The notes below the pieces were generated by a model that did no database searches, was not told the origin of the DNA, and saw only the letters and a program-made list of their open reading frames with translations. This document shows positions 46,592 to 55,546 of a DNA stretch of 64,000 bases, piece after piece. This DNA is from Pseudomonas fluorescens (GTDB lineage Bacteria > Pseudomonadota > Gammaproteobacteria > Pseudomonadales > Pseudomonadaceae). The stretch spans positions 5,200,501-5,264,500 of the forward strand of contig NZ_CP012831.1 in NCBI RefSeq assembly GCF_001307275.1, in the 5' to 3' direction. Within the stretch, counting starts at the first letter, position 1. Each line of letters starts with the position of its first letter. The position numbers were made by a program, and so were the translations under genes.

Positions 46592-47385
46592 CGGGGAATC
46601 TGCACGCTCAAGGACGCGTGGGGCGTTGTTGGTGAAGACTGCAGCTGTTCGTTGGCGTAGAGCGTGTCGAGCAACGGACGGTCGACCGCCTCGGTTGGCA
46701 GGTCGAACAGGATCTGCCCGTCCCGCAGGCCAATGACCCGGGAAAAGTGCGCCAAGGCCAGTTCCACCGCATGCAGGCTGGCGACCAGGGTGACGTTGTG
46801 TTCCCGGGCGTGGCGACAAAGCACCGAAAGCGTGTGCTCGGCCAATACCGGGTCCATGGCCGAAACCGGTTCGTCGGCCAGCAACACCTCCGGCGCCTGG
46901 TACAACACCCGGGCAATGCCCACGCGTTGCAGTTGTCCGCCGGACAGCTGCTGGCATTGCGCGAACAGTTTGTCGCCCAGGTCCAACTGGGCCAATGCCG
47001 CCCTGGCGCCTGGAATATCCAGCGGGTGCAACAGGTTCAACAGGCTTTTACCGATGCCCCACTGGCCGAGCTTTCCGGCCAGGACCGCCGTCACCACACG
47101 CTGGCGCGGCGGCAGGGGCGGCGATTGGTGAATCAGGCCGATGCGCGCGCGCAGGCTTTGACGCTGACGGGCGGACAGTTGCCAGGCGCGTTCGCCAAGC
47201 AACTGCAGCTCTCCGCTGCCCGGGCGCAGGGCGGTGGCCAGCAGGTTGAGCAGGCTCGACTTGCCGGCGCCGGACGGGCCGATGATGGCGACCTGTTCGC
47301 CGGCGCCGATGTGCAAGTCCACGCCACGCAGCGCCTGGACGCCGTTGGCATGGGTAACGCTGACCTGGGTCAGTCGCAGGGTCAT
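46585..47385 (-). CDS. phnC: PhnC-type ABC transporter ATPase
   Basis: A 266-residue ATPase with Walker A GPSGAGKSS (about residues 36-44), Q-loop GLIHQSP, signature LSGGQLQRVGIARVL, Walker B VLLADEP and H-loop VASLHAVELALAH. The sequence is of the PhnC type, which energises phosphonate or related uptake. The C-terminal tail of about 25 residues (LQSSPTTPHASLSVQIPRC) is an odd extension past the normal end and is overlapped by the next start. The ATG overlaps the binding-protein gene end by four bases. Confidence 0.92.
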   Translation of the reverse strand: MTLRLTQVSVTHANGVQALRGVDLHIGAGEQVAIIGPSGAGKSSLLNLLATALRPGSGELQLLGERAWQLSARQRQSLRARIGLIHQSPPLPPRQRVVTAVLAGKLGQWGIGKSLLNLLHPLDIPGARAALAQLDLGDKLFAQCQQLSGGQLQRVGIARVLYQAPEVLLADEPVSAMDPVLAEHTLSVLCRHAREHNVTLVASLHAVELALAHFSRVIGLRDGQILFDLPTEAVDRPLLDTLYANEQLQSSPTTPHASLSVQIPRC

Positions 47386-48233
47386 TTGAGCAGTTCGGCG
47401 GCGCGTGCGGCTTCCTCGATGCCCTTGTAGTTCTCAGGCTTGGTTTCGATGAAGCGGCTGGCGGCTTGCAGGTCGAGGATTTCCTTGTCCTTCGGGTTGG
47501 CCGGGTCGAGTGCGAGGAAGGCCGCCTTGATCTTGGCCGCCAACGCGGGGTCGAGGGTTCCGCGCACTGTCCAGTTGTAGTCGAAGTAGGCTGGGGTGGT
47601 GGCGAAGACCTTGACCTTGGTCGTGTCGACCTTGCCGGCCGCGACCAGTTTTTCCCAGACGCTGGCGTTCAGTACCCCGGCGTCCACTTTGCCGGCCTGG
47701 ACCCAGGCGACGGTGGCGTCGTGGGCGCCCGAATAGCCGACGCGGCTGAAGTAGCTCTCTGGCTTGATGCCGTCCTGAAGCATGAAATAGCGCGGCATGA
47801 GACTGCCCGATGTCGACGATACCGAACCGAAGGCGAAGGTCTTGCCCTTGAGGTCGGCCAGGGACTTGACGGTGGGGTCGGCGGTGATGAATTTGCTGGT
47901 GAACTGGGCGTCCTGTTCGCGCTGGACCAGCGGGATGGCGTTGCCGGTTTTCAGGCGCGCCTGGACGAAGGTGAAGCCCCCCAGCCAAGCCATGTCGATC
48001 CGGTCAGTGGCCAATGCCTCGACCACGGCCGGGTAGTCGCTCACGGGGACGAACTCGACCTTCATGCCGGTTTGCTGTTCCAGGTAAGCCCCCAGCGGCT
48101 TGAACTTGCGCAGCAATTCGGTGGGAGCCTCATCGGGAATCGCGCTGACTTTCAGGGTGTCGGCGGCCTGCGCCAGCCAGCTGCAAAACGACAGGGCAAC
48201 ACCAGCGGCCAATGCCAGGGAAGGCTTGAGCAT
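47382..48233 (-). CDS. phnD: PhnD-type periplasmic binding protein (phosphonate or selenate-like)
   Basis: A 283-residue protein with a signal peptide (MLKPSLALAAGVALSFCSWLAQAA) and the PhnD fold: VSAIPDEAPTELLRKFKPLGAYLEQQTG, DYPAVVEALATDRIDMAWLGGFTFVQA, GSVSSTSGSLMPRYFM and GYSGAHDATVAWVQAGKVDAGVLNASVWEKL. The SSTSGS and HDAT segments are the oxyanion-binding region in PhnD proteins. This wording also fits the subgroup annotated in databases as a putative selenate transporter, so the anion could be selenate, phosphite or a phosphonate. First gene of the operon phnD-phnC-phnE-phnE. Confidence 0.9.
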   Translation of the reverse strand: MLKPSLALAAGVALSFCSWLAQAADTLKVSAIPDEAPTELLRKFKPLGAYLEQQTGMKVEFVPVSDYPAVVEALATDRIDMAWLGGFTFVQARLKTGNAIPLVQREQDAQFTSKFITADPTVKSLADLKGKTFAFGSVSSTSGSLMPRYFMLQDGIKPESYFSRVGYSGAHDATVAWVQAGKVDAGVLNASVWEKLVAAGKVDTTKVKVFATTPAYFDYNWTVRGTLDPALAAKIKAAFLALDPANPKDKEILDLQAASRFIETKPENYKGIEEAARAAELLK

Positions 48234-48551
48234 GGAAGATCTCCGGTAGAGAAAGGCAAGGAATGTCGAAGTATCACGCCCACATGGATGGCGGTACGCC
48301 GTTCTGTGAGGGTAGACGAAGGAGAGGGATGTTAACCGTTTCTGGCGGTGAACTCACCCAATCCCCTGTGGGAGCGAGCTTGCTCGCGATAGCGGAGGAT
48401 CAGTGACAAGATTCGTGACTGACACGCCGCTATCGCGAGCAAGCTCGCTCCCACACTGGGCTGTGGCGGGCGGGGGAACCGAGGCCTCGATCGTAAGGCC
48501 CCGGCGAACACGAGGTCAGAACCGCTTGTGGGGAGGCTTGCCTGGCGGGTC
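48234..48551. other. Intergenic region between importer operon and PPK2 gene
   Basis: A 318-bp gap that holds a REP doublet at 48366-48455 in its middle. The right-hand part lies after the PPK2 stop, and the left-hand part should contain the importer promoter; no sharp motif was seen. Confidence 0.5.
48366..48455. repeat. REP doublet, GGGAGCGAGC family
   Basis: Inverted copies of the GTGGGAGCGAGC..GCTCGCGATAG unit lie between the importer promoter side and the end of the PPK2 gene. Confidence 0.9.
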
Positions 48552-49469
48552 TCAGTAGACCTGGGGCACGATGAGCTCCGGTGGCGTCGGACTGCGGGAG
48601 TAGTCTTCCTGGCGTACCCGCTGCGGCAGTTCGATGGTCGGCAGCTCCACCTCTTCATAGGGCATTTGCCCAAGCAGGTGATGGATGCAGTTGAGCCGGG
48701 CTTTTTTCTTGTCGTCGGCCTGCACCACCCACCAGGGCGCCTCGGCGATGTGGGTGCGTTCGAGCATGATTTCCTTGGCCTTGGTATAGGCCTCCCAGCG
48801 CCGGCGGGACTCCAGGTCCATGGGGCTGAGCTTCCATTGCTTGAGCGGGTCATGGATGCGGCTGAGGAAGCGCAGGTGCTGTTCCTGGTCGGAAATGGAG
48901 AACCAGTACTTGATCAACTGGATGCCGGAGCGGGCGAGCATCCGCTCGAATTCCGGCACGGTACGGAAGAACTCTTCGTACTGTTCGTCGGTGCAGAACC
49001 CCATGACTTGCTCGACCCCGGCGCGGTTGTACCAACTGCGGTCGAACAGCACGATTTCACCCGCCGCCGGCAGGTGCGAAACGTAGCGCTGGAAGTACCA
49101 TTGAGTCCGTTCACGGTCGTTGGGGGCGGGCAGGGCGGCGACGCGACATACCCGGGGATTGAGCCGCTGGGTAATGCGCTTGATCACGCCACCCTTGCCG
49201 GCGGCGTCACGCCCTTCGAACAGGATCACGACCTTGTGCCCGGTCTTGACCACCCAACTTTGCAGCTTCACCAGTTCGCCCTGAAGGCGGAACAGTTCGC
49301 TGAAATACAGGCGTCGGATTTCTTTCTCGCTGCTATCCGGGGCGTGTTCATCGAACAAGGCGTTCAGGTCATGCCCGTCTTCGGAGAGCTCCAGCTCCAG
49401 TTCTTCGTCGCTGTGATCGAGCAATTCGCGGTGGATGCGCTGTACCAAGGTGTCCTGGGTTGAAAGCAT
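48552..49469 (-). CDS. ppk2: Polyphosphate kinase 2
   Basis: A 305-residue cytoplasmic enzyme of the PPK2 family, which uses polyphosphate to phosphorylate nucleoside diphosphates. Walker A is ILFEGRDAAGKGG, Walker B is VLFDRSWYNRAG, and the lid has the basic stretch DDKKKARLN. The sequence resembles P. aeruginosa PA0141, which makes GTP from GDP, in RITQRLNPRVCRVAALPAPND and the SPMDLESRRRWEAYTKAKE segment. The N-terminus is acidic (DEELELELSEDG). I take the ATG at 49469; one eleven codons earlier is possible. It is divergent from a ppx gene. Confidence 0.93.
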   Translation of the reverse strand: MLSTQDTLVQRIHRELLDHSDEELELELSEDGHDLNALFDEHAPDSSEKEIRRLYFSELFRLQGELVKLQSWVVKTGHKVVILFEGRDAAGKGGVIKRITQRLNPRVCRVAALPAPNDRERTQWYFQRYVSHLPAAGEIVLFDRSWYNRAGVEQVMGFCTDEQYEEFFRTVPEFERMLARSGIQLIKYWFSISDQEQHLRFLSRIHDPLKQWKLSPMDLESRRRWEAYTKAKEIMLERTHIAEAPWWVVQADDKKKARLNCIHHLLGQMPYEEVELPTIELPQRVRQEDYSRSPTPPELIVPQVY

Positions 49470-49691
49470 GATGGAGAACTCGGTCGTGGAGGCGCCATCC
49501 ACGCTAGTTGCAATTTGTTACATAGTGGTGAACGTCATCTGTGCTTCATGCGCTGCCCTTGGCTAAAACAGTTACTGGGGCTCAAGGGGTGTCATCCAGG
49601 TGTCATCGAAGCCATGGCAGGATCTTCGCAAACCATCGTGGAATGCCCGCAGCGCTTGTGCCTGCTGGCTGATGAATCAAGGAACACCGCT

Positions 49692-50627
49692 ATGAAAGGC
49701 GACGCCCCCCTGTTCGCGGCCATTGACCTGGGCTCCAACGCCTTTCGCCTGATGATTGGCCAGTCGGTCAAGCGCAATCGACAACGGGTGATCCAGGAAG
49801 TGAAAACCCTGCGCGAGCCGGTCCGATTGGCCGAGGGCCTGCAAGCCGGGGCCCTGGACGAGCTGGCGCTGGATCGAGGCTGGCAGGCCCTGGCCCGATT
49901 TGGCAAAAAGCTGCGTGGCTTCGAAGCCGGACGGGTACGGGCGGTGGCGACCAGTGCCGTGCGCGAAGCGGCCAATGCCCAATTGTTCCTGGCCAGTGCC
50001 GAGCGGCACCTGGGGTTTCGGATCGACGTGCTGTCCGGACATGAAGAAGCCCGGCTGGTGTATGCCGGTGTCGCCCATGCGGTGCCCGGTGTCGAGCGGA
50101 CGCGACTGGTGGTGGACATCGGCGGTGGCTCGACCGAACTGATTCTGGGGCAGGGCGCTCAGCCGCTGTTGACGGAAAGCATCGCCATCGGCAGCGGCAC
50201 CTTTGGCGCGCGTTACTTTGCGGGCGGACGCATCACCGCTCAAGCGCTGCTGGAGGCTGAACGCGTGGCCGTCCTGCAGTTTGAAGCGATGGCGGCGCGT
50301 TATCGCGCGCAGGGCTGGCAGCAGGTGATCGGCTCTTCCGGTACGGCGCGGATGTTGGCCAAAGTGCTCAAGGCCAATGGTCTCAATGACGTTGGACAAG
50401 GCGGCATTACCTACAGCGGGTTGTTGCGCCTGTCGTTGCGGCTGCTGGAAGTCGGCCATGTCGACCGCCTCAGATTGGCCGGCTTGCAAAGCCATCGCCT
50501 GGGCATCCTGCCCGGTGGCCTGGCGATCATGCTGGCAGCGTTCAAGGTCTTCGGTGTTACAGACATGATCGTTTGCGAAGCGGGCCTGAGGTTTGGTGTC
50601 CTGCATGACCTGATGCATAAACACTGA
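49692..50627 (+). CDS. ppx: Exopolyphosphatase (Ppx/GppA family)
   Basis: A 311-residue ASKHA-fold phosphatase with an AAGGA site eight bases before its ATG. The first phosphate-binding loop is AAIDLGSNAFRLMIG, the second is VVDIGGGSTELILG near residue 140, and AVATSAVREAANA, SGHEEARLVYAG and IGSSGTARMLAK are family motifs. Only the two N-terminal domains are present; the C-terminal HD-type domain of E. coli Ppx (513 residues) is absent, so this is the short form, probably hydrolysing polyphosphate or pppGpp. It lies divergently beside ppk2. Confidence 0.92.
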   Translation: MKGDAPLFAAIDLGSNAFRLMIGQSVKRNRQRVIQEVKTLREPVRLAEGLQAGALDELALDRGWQALARFGKKLRGFEAGRVRAVATSAVREAANAQLFLASAERHLGFRIDVLSGHEEARLVYAGVAHAVPGVERTRLVVDIGGGSTELILGQGAQPLLTESIAIGSGTFGARYFAGGRITAQALLEAERVAVLQFEAMAARYRAQGWQQVIGSSGTARMLAKVLKANGLNDVGQGGITYSGLLRLSLRLLEVGHVDRLRLAGLQSHRLGILPGGLAIMLAAFKVFGVTDMIVCEAGLRFGVLHDLMHKH

Positions 50628-50878
50628 TCACCCATGGCCTGTTGTGCAAGGCCGGTTATCCGCGACGGCTCAAGGTCGAGCGTCAGCGCTCTTTGCTTAT
50701 CCTCCCTTTGCCAGATTCAGCATTTCGTCGCCTGGGCGACCGGTATGTCCGGTGATCGCAAAGCGTCGATCCGGATCGGGGTGATTGCGCGAACGGGGCT
50801 TTTCGCTCTTTCGATCTGCAGTCAGTGAAGGCACAATGCGCATCCTTTTTTGGCTCGCCTTGCCCGGAGGCCTCGAAA

Positions 50879-51976
50879 ATGATCAAAACGCCGTACTACC
50901 TCATCGACAAACAAAAGCTGCTGGCGAACATGCAGAAGATCGCCTATGTGCGTGAGCAGTCCGGGGCCAAGGCCTTGCTGGCGCTCAAGTGCTTCGCCAC
51001 CTGGTCGGTGTTCGACCTGATGCAGCAGTACATGGACGGCACCACGTCGTCGTCGCTGTATGAACTCAAGCTCGGCCGGCAGAAATTCGCGGGCGAGACC
51101 CACGCCTACAGCGTGGCCTGGGCCGACGACGAGATCGAGGAGATGCTCGCCAACTGCGACAAGATCATCTTCAACTCCATCGGCCAGTTGCAGCGCTACA
51201 CCGAGGCGTCGGCCGGCAAGGTCCGCGGCCTGCGGGTCAACCCGCAAGTGAGCAGCTCCGATTACCTGCTGGCCGACCCGGCACGACCGTTCAGCCGCCT
51301 GGGCGAATGGGATCCGGTGAAAATCGAACAGGTCATCGAGCATATCTCCGGGTTCATGTTCCACAACAACTGCGAGAACGGCGATTTCGGTTTGTTCGAC
51401 CAGATGCTGGGCACGATCGAGGAGCGTTTCGGTCATCTATTGCATAAGGTCGAGTGGGTCAGCCTCGGTGGCGGCATCCATTTCACCGGTGAGGGCTACG
51501 CCCTGGACGCCTTTTGCGCACGGCTCAAGGCCTTCTCGCAGAAGTATGGCGTGCAGGTCTACCTGGAACCGGGCGAGGCCGCGATCACCCAGAGCGCGTC
51601 GCTGGAAGTCACCGTGCTCGACACGCTCTACAACGGCAAGCACCTGGCCGTGGTGGACAGTTCCATCGAGGCACACATGCTCGATCTGCTGATCTATCGC
51701 CTGGACGCCAAGCTGGCACCGAGCGAGGGCGAGCACACCTACATGGTGTGCGGCAAATCCTGCCTGGCTGGAGACATCTTTGGCGAGTACCAATTCGATC
51801 GTCCGCTGTCCATCGGCGATCGGCTGTCGTTCATCGACGCAGCGGGCTACACCATGGTCAAGAAAAACTGGTTCAACGGCCTGAAAATGCCGTCCATCGT
51901 TGTGAAGCAACTCGACGGCAGCGTCGAGGTGGTTCGCGAGTTTGTTTACGACGACTACTTGTCCAGCCTCTCTTGA
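50879..51976 (+). CDS. nspC: Carboxy(nor)spermidine decarboxylase
   Basis: A 365-residue PLP enzyme of the alanine-racemase-fold decarboxylases. The PLP lysine is in ALLALKCFATWSVF (residue 37); other motifs are GLRVNPQVSSSDY, FMFHNNCENGDFGLFD, WVSLGGGIHFTGEGYALD, VYLEPGEAAITQSASLEVTVLD and VCGKSCLAGDIFGEY (active-site Cys). It removes CO2 from carboxynorspermidine or carboxyspermidine in the alternative spermidine route. A CGGAGG site precedes the ATG at 50879 by eight bases. The partner dehydrogenase starts 25 bp downstream. Confidence 0.93.
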   Translation: MIKTPYYLIDKQKLLANMQKIAYVREQSGAKALLALKCFATWSVFDLMQQYMDGTTSSSLYELKLGRQKFAGETHAYSVAWADDEIEEMLANCDKIIFNSIGQLQRYTEASAGKVRGLRVNPQVSSSDYLLADPARPFSRLGEWDPVKIEQVIEHISGFMFHNNCENGDFGLFDQMLGTIEERFGHLLHKVEWVSLGGGIHFTGEGYALDAFCARLKAFSQKYGVQVYLEPGEAAITQSASLEVTVLDTLYNGKHLAVVDSSIEAHMLDLLIYRLDAKLAPSEGEHTYMVCGKSCLAGDIFGEYQFDRPLSIGDRLSFIDAAGYTMVKKNWFNGLKMPSIVVKQLDGSVEVVREFVYDDYLSSLS

Positions 51977-52001
51977 GCTGGCGGAAGGAGAAATAAAGAA
52001 A

Positions 52002-53246
52002 TTGAAGAAGAACGTACTTATCATTGGTGCAGGAGGTGTCGCCAAGGTGGTGGCCCACAAGTGCGCGCAGCACAACGACGAACTCGGTCGTATTGCTATC
52101 GCGTCGCGCAACATCTCCAAATGCCAGGCCATCATCGACAGCGTCAAGGCCAAGGGTAGCCTCAAGCAACCCGCCGACATCAAGGCCTTTGCACTGAACG
52201 CTCTGGATGTCGAAGCGACCAAGGCGCTGATTCGCGAGACCGAGTCGCAGATCGTCATCAACGTCGGCTCTGCTTTCCTCAATATGTCGGTGCTGCGTGC
52301 CTGCATCGATACCGGCGTGGCCTACCTGGACACCGCCATCCACGAAGAGCCGGGCAAGGTCTGCGAGACGCCGCCCTGGTACGGCAACTACGAGTGGAAC
52401 CATCTCCAGGAGTGCCAGGAGAAGAACATCACCGCCATTCTCGGCGTGGGCTTCGACCCGGGTGTGGTCAATGCCTATGCGGCACTGGCGCAACAACAGC
52501 ATTTCGACCGCATTGATTCGATCGACATTCTCGACGTCAATGCTGGCTCCCATGGCAAATATTTCGCCACCAATTTCGATCCGGAAATCAATTTCCGTGA
52601 GTTCACCGGACAGGTGTGGAGCTGGCAGGACAGCCAGTGGACCAGCAACACCATGTTCGAGGTCAAGCGCACCGACGACCTGCCAGTGGTCGGCTCGCAG
52701 AACCTGTACCTGACCGGTCACGACGAAGTGCACTCGCTGTCGAAGAACCTCGATGTGCCCAACGTGCGTTTCTGGATGAGCTTCGGCGAGCACTACATCA
52801 ATGTGTTCACCGTGCTCAAGAGCCTCGGCCTGCTTTCCGAGCAACCGGTCAAGACCGCCGAAGGCCTGGAAGTCGTGCCGCTGAAAGTGGTCAAGGCCGT
52901 GCTGCCTGACCCGAGCTCGCTGGCGCCGGGCTACACCGGCAAGACCTGCATCGGTGACCTGGTCAAAGGCGTCAAGGATGGCCAGCCGCGCGAAATGTTC
53001 ATCTACAACGTGGCCGACCACGAGGACGCCTACGCCGAAACCGACAGCCAGGGCATTTCCTATACCGCCGGCGTGCCACCCGTGGCCGCGGCCTTGCTGG
53101 TGGCCCGTGGCGAGTGGGACGTGCAGCGCATGGTCAACGTCGAAGAGCTGCCTGCCGAGGCGTTCCTCGAGGCGCTGGATGTGATGGGCCTGCCGACGCG
53201 CATCAAGGACGAACATGGAGACCGTCCCTGGAACCAGAACGCCTGA
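52002..53246 (+). CDS. Carboxy(nor)spermidine dehydrogenase (saccharopine dehydrogenase family)
   Basis: A 414-residue enzyme starting at a TTG (LKKNVLIIGAGGVAKVVAHKC) with AAGGAG eleven bases before it; in-frame codons further upstream fall in the nspC gene. The N-terminal Rossmann fold binds NADPH, and motifs such as INVGSAFLNMSVLRACIDTGVAYLDTA and GVGFDPGVVNAYAA match the family that condenses aspartate semialdehyde with a diamine. Together with NspC it forms the aspartate-semialdehyde route to spermidine, norspermidine or homospermidine-type polyamines. Three hairpins and a terminator follow. Confidence 0.92.
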   Translation: MKKNVLIIGAGGVAKVVAHKCAQHNDELGRIAIASRNISKCQAIIDSVKAKGSLKQPADIKAFALNALDVEATKALIRETESQIVINVGSAFLNMSVLRACIDTGVAYLDTAIHEEPGKVCETPPWYGNYEWNHLQECQEKNITAILGVGFDPGVVNAYAALAQQQHFDRIDSIDILDVNAGSHGKYFATNFDPEINFREFTGQVWSWQDSQWTSNTMFEVKRTDDLPVVGSQNLYLTGHDEVHSLSKNLDVPNVRFWMSFGEHYINVFTVLKSLGLLSEQPVKTAEGLEVVPLKVVKAVLPDPSSLAPGYTGKTCIGDLVKGVKDGQPREMFIYNVADHEDAYAETDSQGISYTAGVPPVAAALLVARGEWDVQRMVNVEELPAEAFLEALDVMGLPTRIKDEHGDRPWNQNA

Positions 53247-53302
53247 AGGACTTCAGGCGGGTTCCCCCGATAGGAACTGCAGAATCGCTCTGGATTCTGC
53301 AG
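53241..53302. other. Two perfect inverted repeats at the end of the polyamine operon
   Basis: GCCTGAAG-GA-CTTCAGGC (53241-53258) covers the stop codon, and CTGCAGAATC (53277-53286) pairs exactly with GATTCTGCAG (53293-53302). Neither has a T-run; they may stabilise the 3' end of the transcript ahead of the terminator at 53366. Confidence 0.6.
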
Positions 53303-53365
53303 GCGATTGAACCAGAAGACTCACCGTCGCGTGAATACCTGGCAATCCGCGGGAAGCCTTGAAGA

Positions 53366-53398
53366 AATGCTCCGTATCGAAAGGTACGGGGCATTTTT
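53366..53398 (+). terminator. Rho-independent terminator after the polyamine operon
   Basis: AATGCTCCGTA (53366-53376) pairs with TACGGGGCATT (53385-53395) with one G-U pair and an eight-base loop, followed by TTT. The T-run is short but the position fits the end of the polyamine operon. Confidence 0.7.
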
Positions 53399-53424
53399 CG
53401 TTTAGGGGCCCATCAAATAGGCCC

Positions 53425-53450
53425 GTGGCGAGGGAGCCTGCTCCCGCTGG
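53425..53450. repeat. Single REP, GAGGGAGC family
   Basis: GTGGCGAGGGAGCCTGCTCCCGCTGG is a one-base variant of the unit at 3394. Its inverted partner near 53528 is cut short after CAGCGG. The rest of 53247-53630 contains the hairpins and terminator noted here and no gene. Confidence 0.75.
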
Positions 53451-53630
53451 CGCGTGAAGCGGCCCTGAAGTCAGACCCTGTGGTATTTCAGGCAGACCGC
53501 ATTCAGCTTTTTGGGGCTGCTGTGCAGCCCAGCGGCCCCTAACAACGCGACTGCGACAATTCATGATCGGCCTGGGCGACGACCTCCCGGTTCAGTTCAG
53601 CGGTGTCGGGCAAGCCTTGCAGGCCACCTC

Positions 53631-54392
53631 TCAGCCCAACGCCTCAACCAGCCTCGGCAACCAGTATGTCGCATCGCCCACCAGCGTTTTATCGGAAGCG
53701 GCCCCCATCGGTTTGATATTGATATGCACCAGCCAGGCGCCATGCTCGGTTGCCAATGTTGGAATCCGTGCCGCCGGGTAGACCTCTCCAGAAGTGCCAA
53801 TGGAGAGCATGACGTCGCAGTCGCGGGCCGCGCTGAAGGCCTGGTCCAGTTCCTGTTCCGGCATTTTCTCGCCGAACCAGACGACATTGGGGCGGATCCG
53901 GCCGTCGCAGTGTGGGCAACGCGGGGGTTCCAGGCGGTCGCAGTCCGGCCCGATGTCCACGGGCAACGCGCCCAGGTAGGGACGGTTGCACTGGAAGCAA
54001 CGGGCGCTGGCCAGATCACCGTGAAGGTGAATCACCTCCTTGGACCCGGCGCGTTCGAGCAGGTCGTCGACGTTCTGCGTGATGACGGTCACGCGGGGCA
54101 AGCTCTGGGTCAGCCTGGCGACTGCTCGGTGCGCGTCATTGGGGGGCGCTTGGTTAACCAGCGTTCGGCGCCAGCTGTACCATGCCCATACCAGCGCAGG
54201 GTCTTTGGCGAAGGCGGCGGGGGTGGCCAGTTTCTTTGAGTCGTAACGCGCCCAGAGGCCGGTCGAGGGATCACGGAACGTGGAGATACCGCTTTGTGCG
54301 GAAATGCCGGCACCGGTAAAAATGGCAAGGTGCCTGGCCGCTCGCAGGCGTTTCACCGTTTCAGCGAAAATGGCTTCTGGATTCACTGTCAC
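53631..54392 (-). CDS. cobB: NAD-dependent protein deacylase (sirtuin, SIRT5-like class)
   Basis: A 253-residue sirtuin. NAD-binding motifs are TGAGISAQSGISTFR (26-40) and TQNVDDLLERAG (105-116), the catalytic histidine is in HLHG (124), and two Cys pairs (C132/C135 and C159/C162) hold the structural zinc. Y72 and R75 form the YxxR pair that binds succinyl or malonyl groups in class III sirtuins such as E. coli CobB, so desuccinylase activity is likely besides deacetylation. The start is a GTG at 54392; a GTG two codons later fits the ribosome binding site about as well. Confidence 0.93.
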   Translation of the reverse strand: MTVNPEAIFAETVKRLRAARHLAIFTGAGISAQSGISTFRDPSTGLWARYDSKKLATPAAFAKDPALVWAWYSWRRTLVNQAPPNDAHRAVARLTQSLPRVTVITQNVDDLLERAGSKEVIHLHGDLASARCFQCNRPYLGALPVDIGPDCDRLEPPRCPHCDGRIRPNVVWFGEKMPEQELDQAFSAARDCDVMLSIGTSGEVYPAARIPTLATEHGAWLVHINIKPMGAASDKTLVGDATYWLPRLVEALG

Positions 54393-54400
54393 AACCCCCG

Positions 54401-54880
54401 TCAGACCTTAGAGCACTGCTCGCGCAGCCAGTCGAAGTTGCTCCAGTACTTTCGGTCGCCGCCGGGCTGGGCGCGTTTTGTCTCAATGAAAGGGGCAAGT
54501 ATCTGGTGGCAGTGCTTGATGCTCGGCGCCCAGTTTTCGATGATGATGTGCTTGTTCTTGATCAAGTCGGCCCGCAATAACGCCGCGACGACGTCGTAGT
54601 TCGCACAGGTCAGCGAGGCATGCTGGACATGGGTTGCGTCCCATTGGTCATGATGCAGGGTCGACAGCGTGGCGCGAACCGCTTGCCGGGCATCGCGAGC
54701 CTGGCTGGCTTGCAGGAACTCGACAATCGAAATGATGCTCTGGGCCTCGGAAGCCTGTTGAGTCGCCTTCAGTTGTGCCGTCAGGATGACCACCTGGCGA
54801 ACAACCAGGTACATCGACAGCAGGGCCACCAGGGCCACGGCCACCTGGACCACCAACGTCCATGTTTCGTAATTAGACAT
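54401..54880 (-). CDS. Hypothetical membrane-anchored protein
   Basis: A 159-residue protein with one N-terminal membrane segment (TWTLVVQVAVALVALLSMYLVVRQVVIL, residues about 5-32) followed by a soluble helical domain. It resembles DUF4760-type proteins in layout, but I am not certain. The ATG at 54880 overlaps the upstream gene end by eight bases, so it is coupled to the DUF1810 gene; an ATG 16 codons earlier is possible. The function is unknown. Confidence 0.6.
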   Translation of the reverse strand: MSNYETWTLVVQVAVALVALLSMYLVVRQVVILTAQLKATQQASEAQSIISIVEFLQASQARDARQAVRATLSTLHHDQWDATHVQHASLTCANYDVVAALLRADLIKNKHIIIENWAPSIKHCHQILAPFIETKRAQPGGDRKYWSNFDWLREQCSKV

Positions 54881-55301
54881 TTTTTCTCTCTTGCTCCTTA
54901 AGTAGTTCCAGTGTTCTTGAGTCGACATTCACCCCACCCTCCAGCGCCTGGGCATACACGCAATGCGCGCCCGCGGCCGCTGCGAACAGCGTCATGCAGG
55001 ACGCGAATTTCATGGCGTCGAGTGTCCCCAGGAGTTTCTCTACCGCGACTTCCGAGTCCAGGACGGCGCGGGTTGCGCACTCCAGTCGTGGTCCCAGAAG
55101 CGGGTGATGCAAATAGTCGCGTGCTTCTTCCAGGTCGCGCAGGCCGTAGTAGGTGGCGTTCTCGCTGACACCCAGGCCGCGTAGTTGGGGAAAGATGAAC
55201 CACATCCAGTGGCCTTCCTTGCGGCCGCGCCGTAGCTCGAGCAAAGCGTGGTCATAGGTTGACGCTTGCGCCTGGACAAAGCGCTCCAGTGATTCGGTCA
55301 T
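54873..55301 (-). CDS. DUF1810 family protein
   Basis: A 142-residue protein starting MTESLERFVQAQASTYDHALLELRRGRKEGHWMWFIFPQLRGLG, the typical DUF1810 N-terminus in which a search query usually shows the HWMWFxFPQ motif. The rest (YYGLRDLEEARDYLHHPLLGPRL, KFASCMTLFAAAAG) also fits. The family has an unknown, possibly calpastatin-like, role. The ATG at 55301 has a GAGG site five bases before it; 19 more codons are open upstream but unlikely. It is in an operon with the membrane-anchored protein after it. Confidence 0.88.
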   Translation of the reverse strand: MTESLERFVQAQASTYDHALLELRRGRKEGHWMWFIFPQLRGLGVSENATYYGLRDLEEARDYLHHPLLGPRLECATRAVLDSEVAVEKLLGTLDAMKFASCMTLFAAAAGAHCVYAQALEGGVNVDSRTLELLKEQERKNV

Positions 55302-55546
55302 ACAAGCCTCTGATACGGTTTCAAGGCTGAAGAATGAAGCACGTCCAGGCTCGATCAAAAAAGATGGCTTTATGATGTCATGGTCTGGCGCGTATCGGTA
55401 GTCTCGATCATCACCCCCATCCAGAACGAGGGCAAAGCCTATAGCACACTTGCGCTATAGCGCCGCTCGGCACTCGACCCTAACCTATGAGCGCTATCGG
55501 GTTTTCGATCGGTCGCAACGAGCCTATTTGAACAAGGATCTGTTTT

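Noticed and set aside
51873..53216. 447-codon minus-strand frame opposite the polyamine dehydrogenase
   Set aside because: Antisense shadow; composition is unnatural and the plus-strand enzyme is strongly supported.
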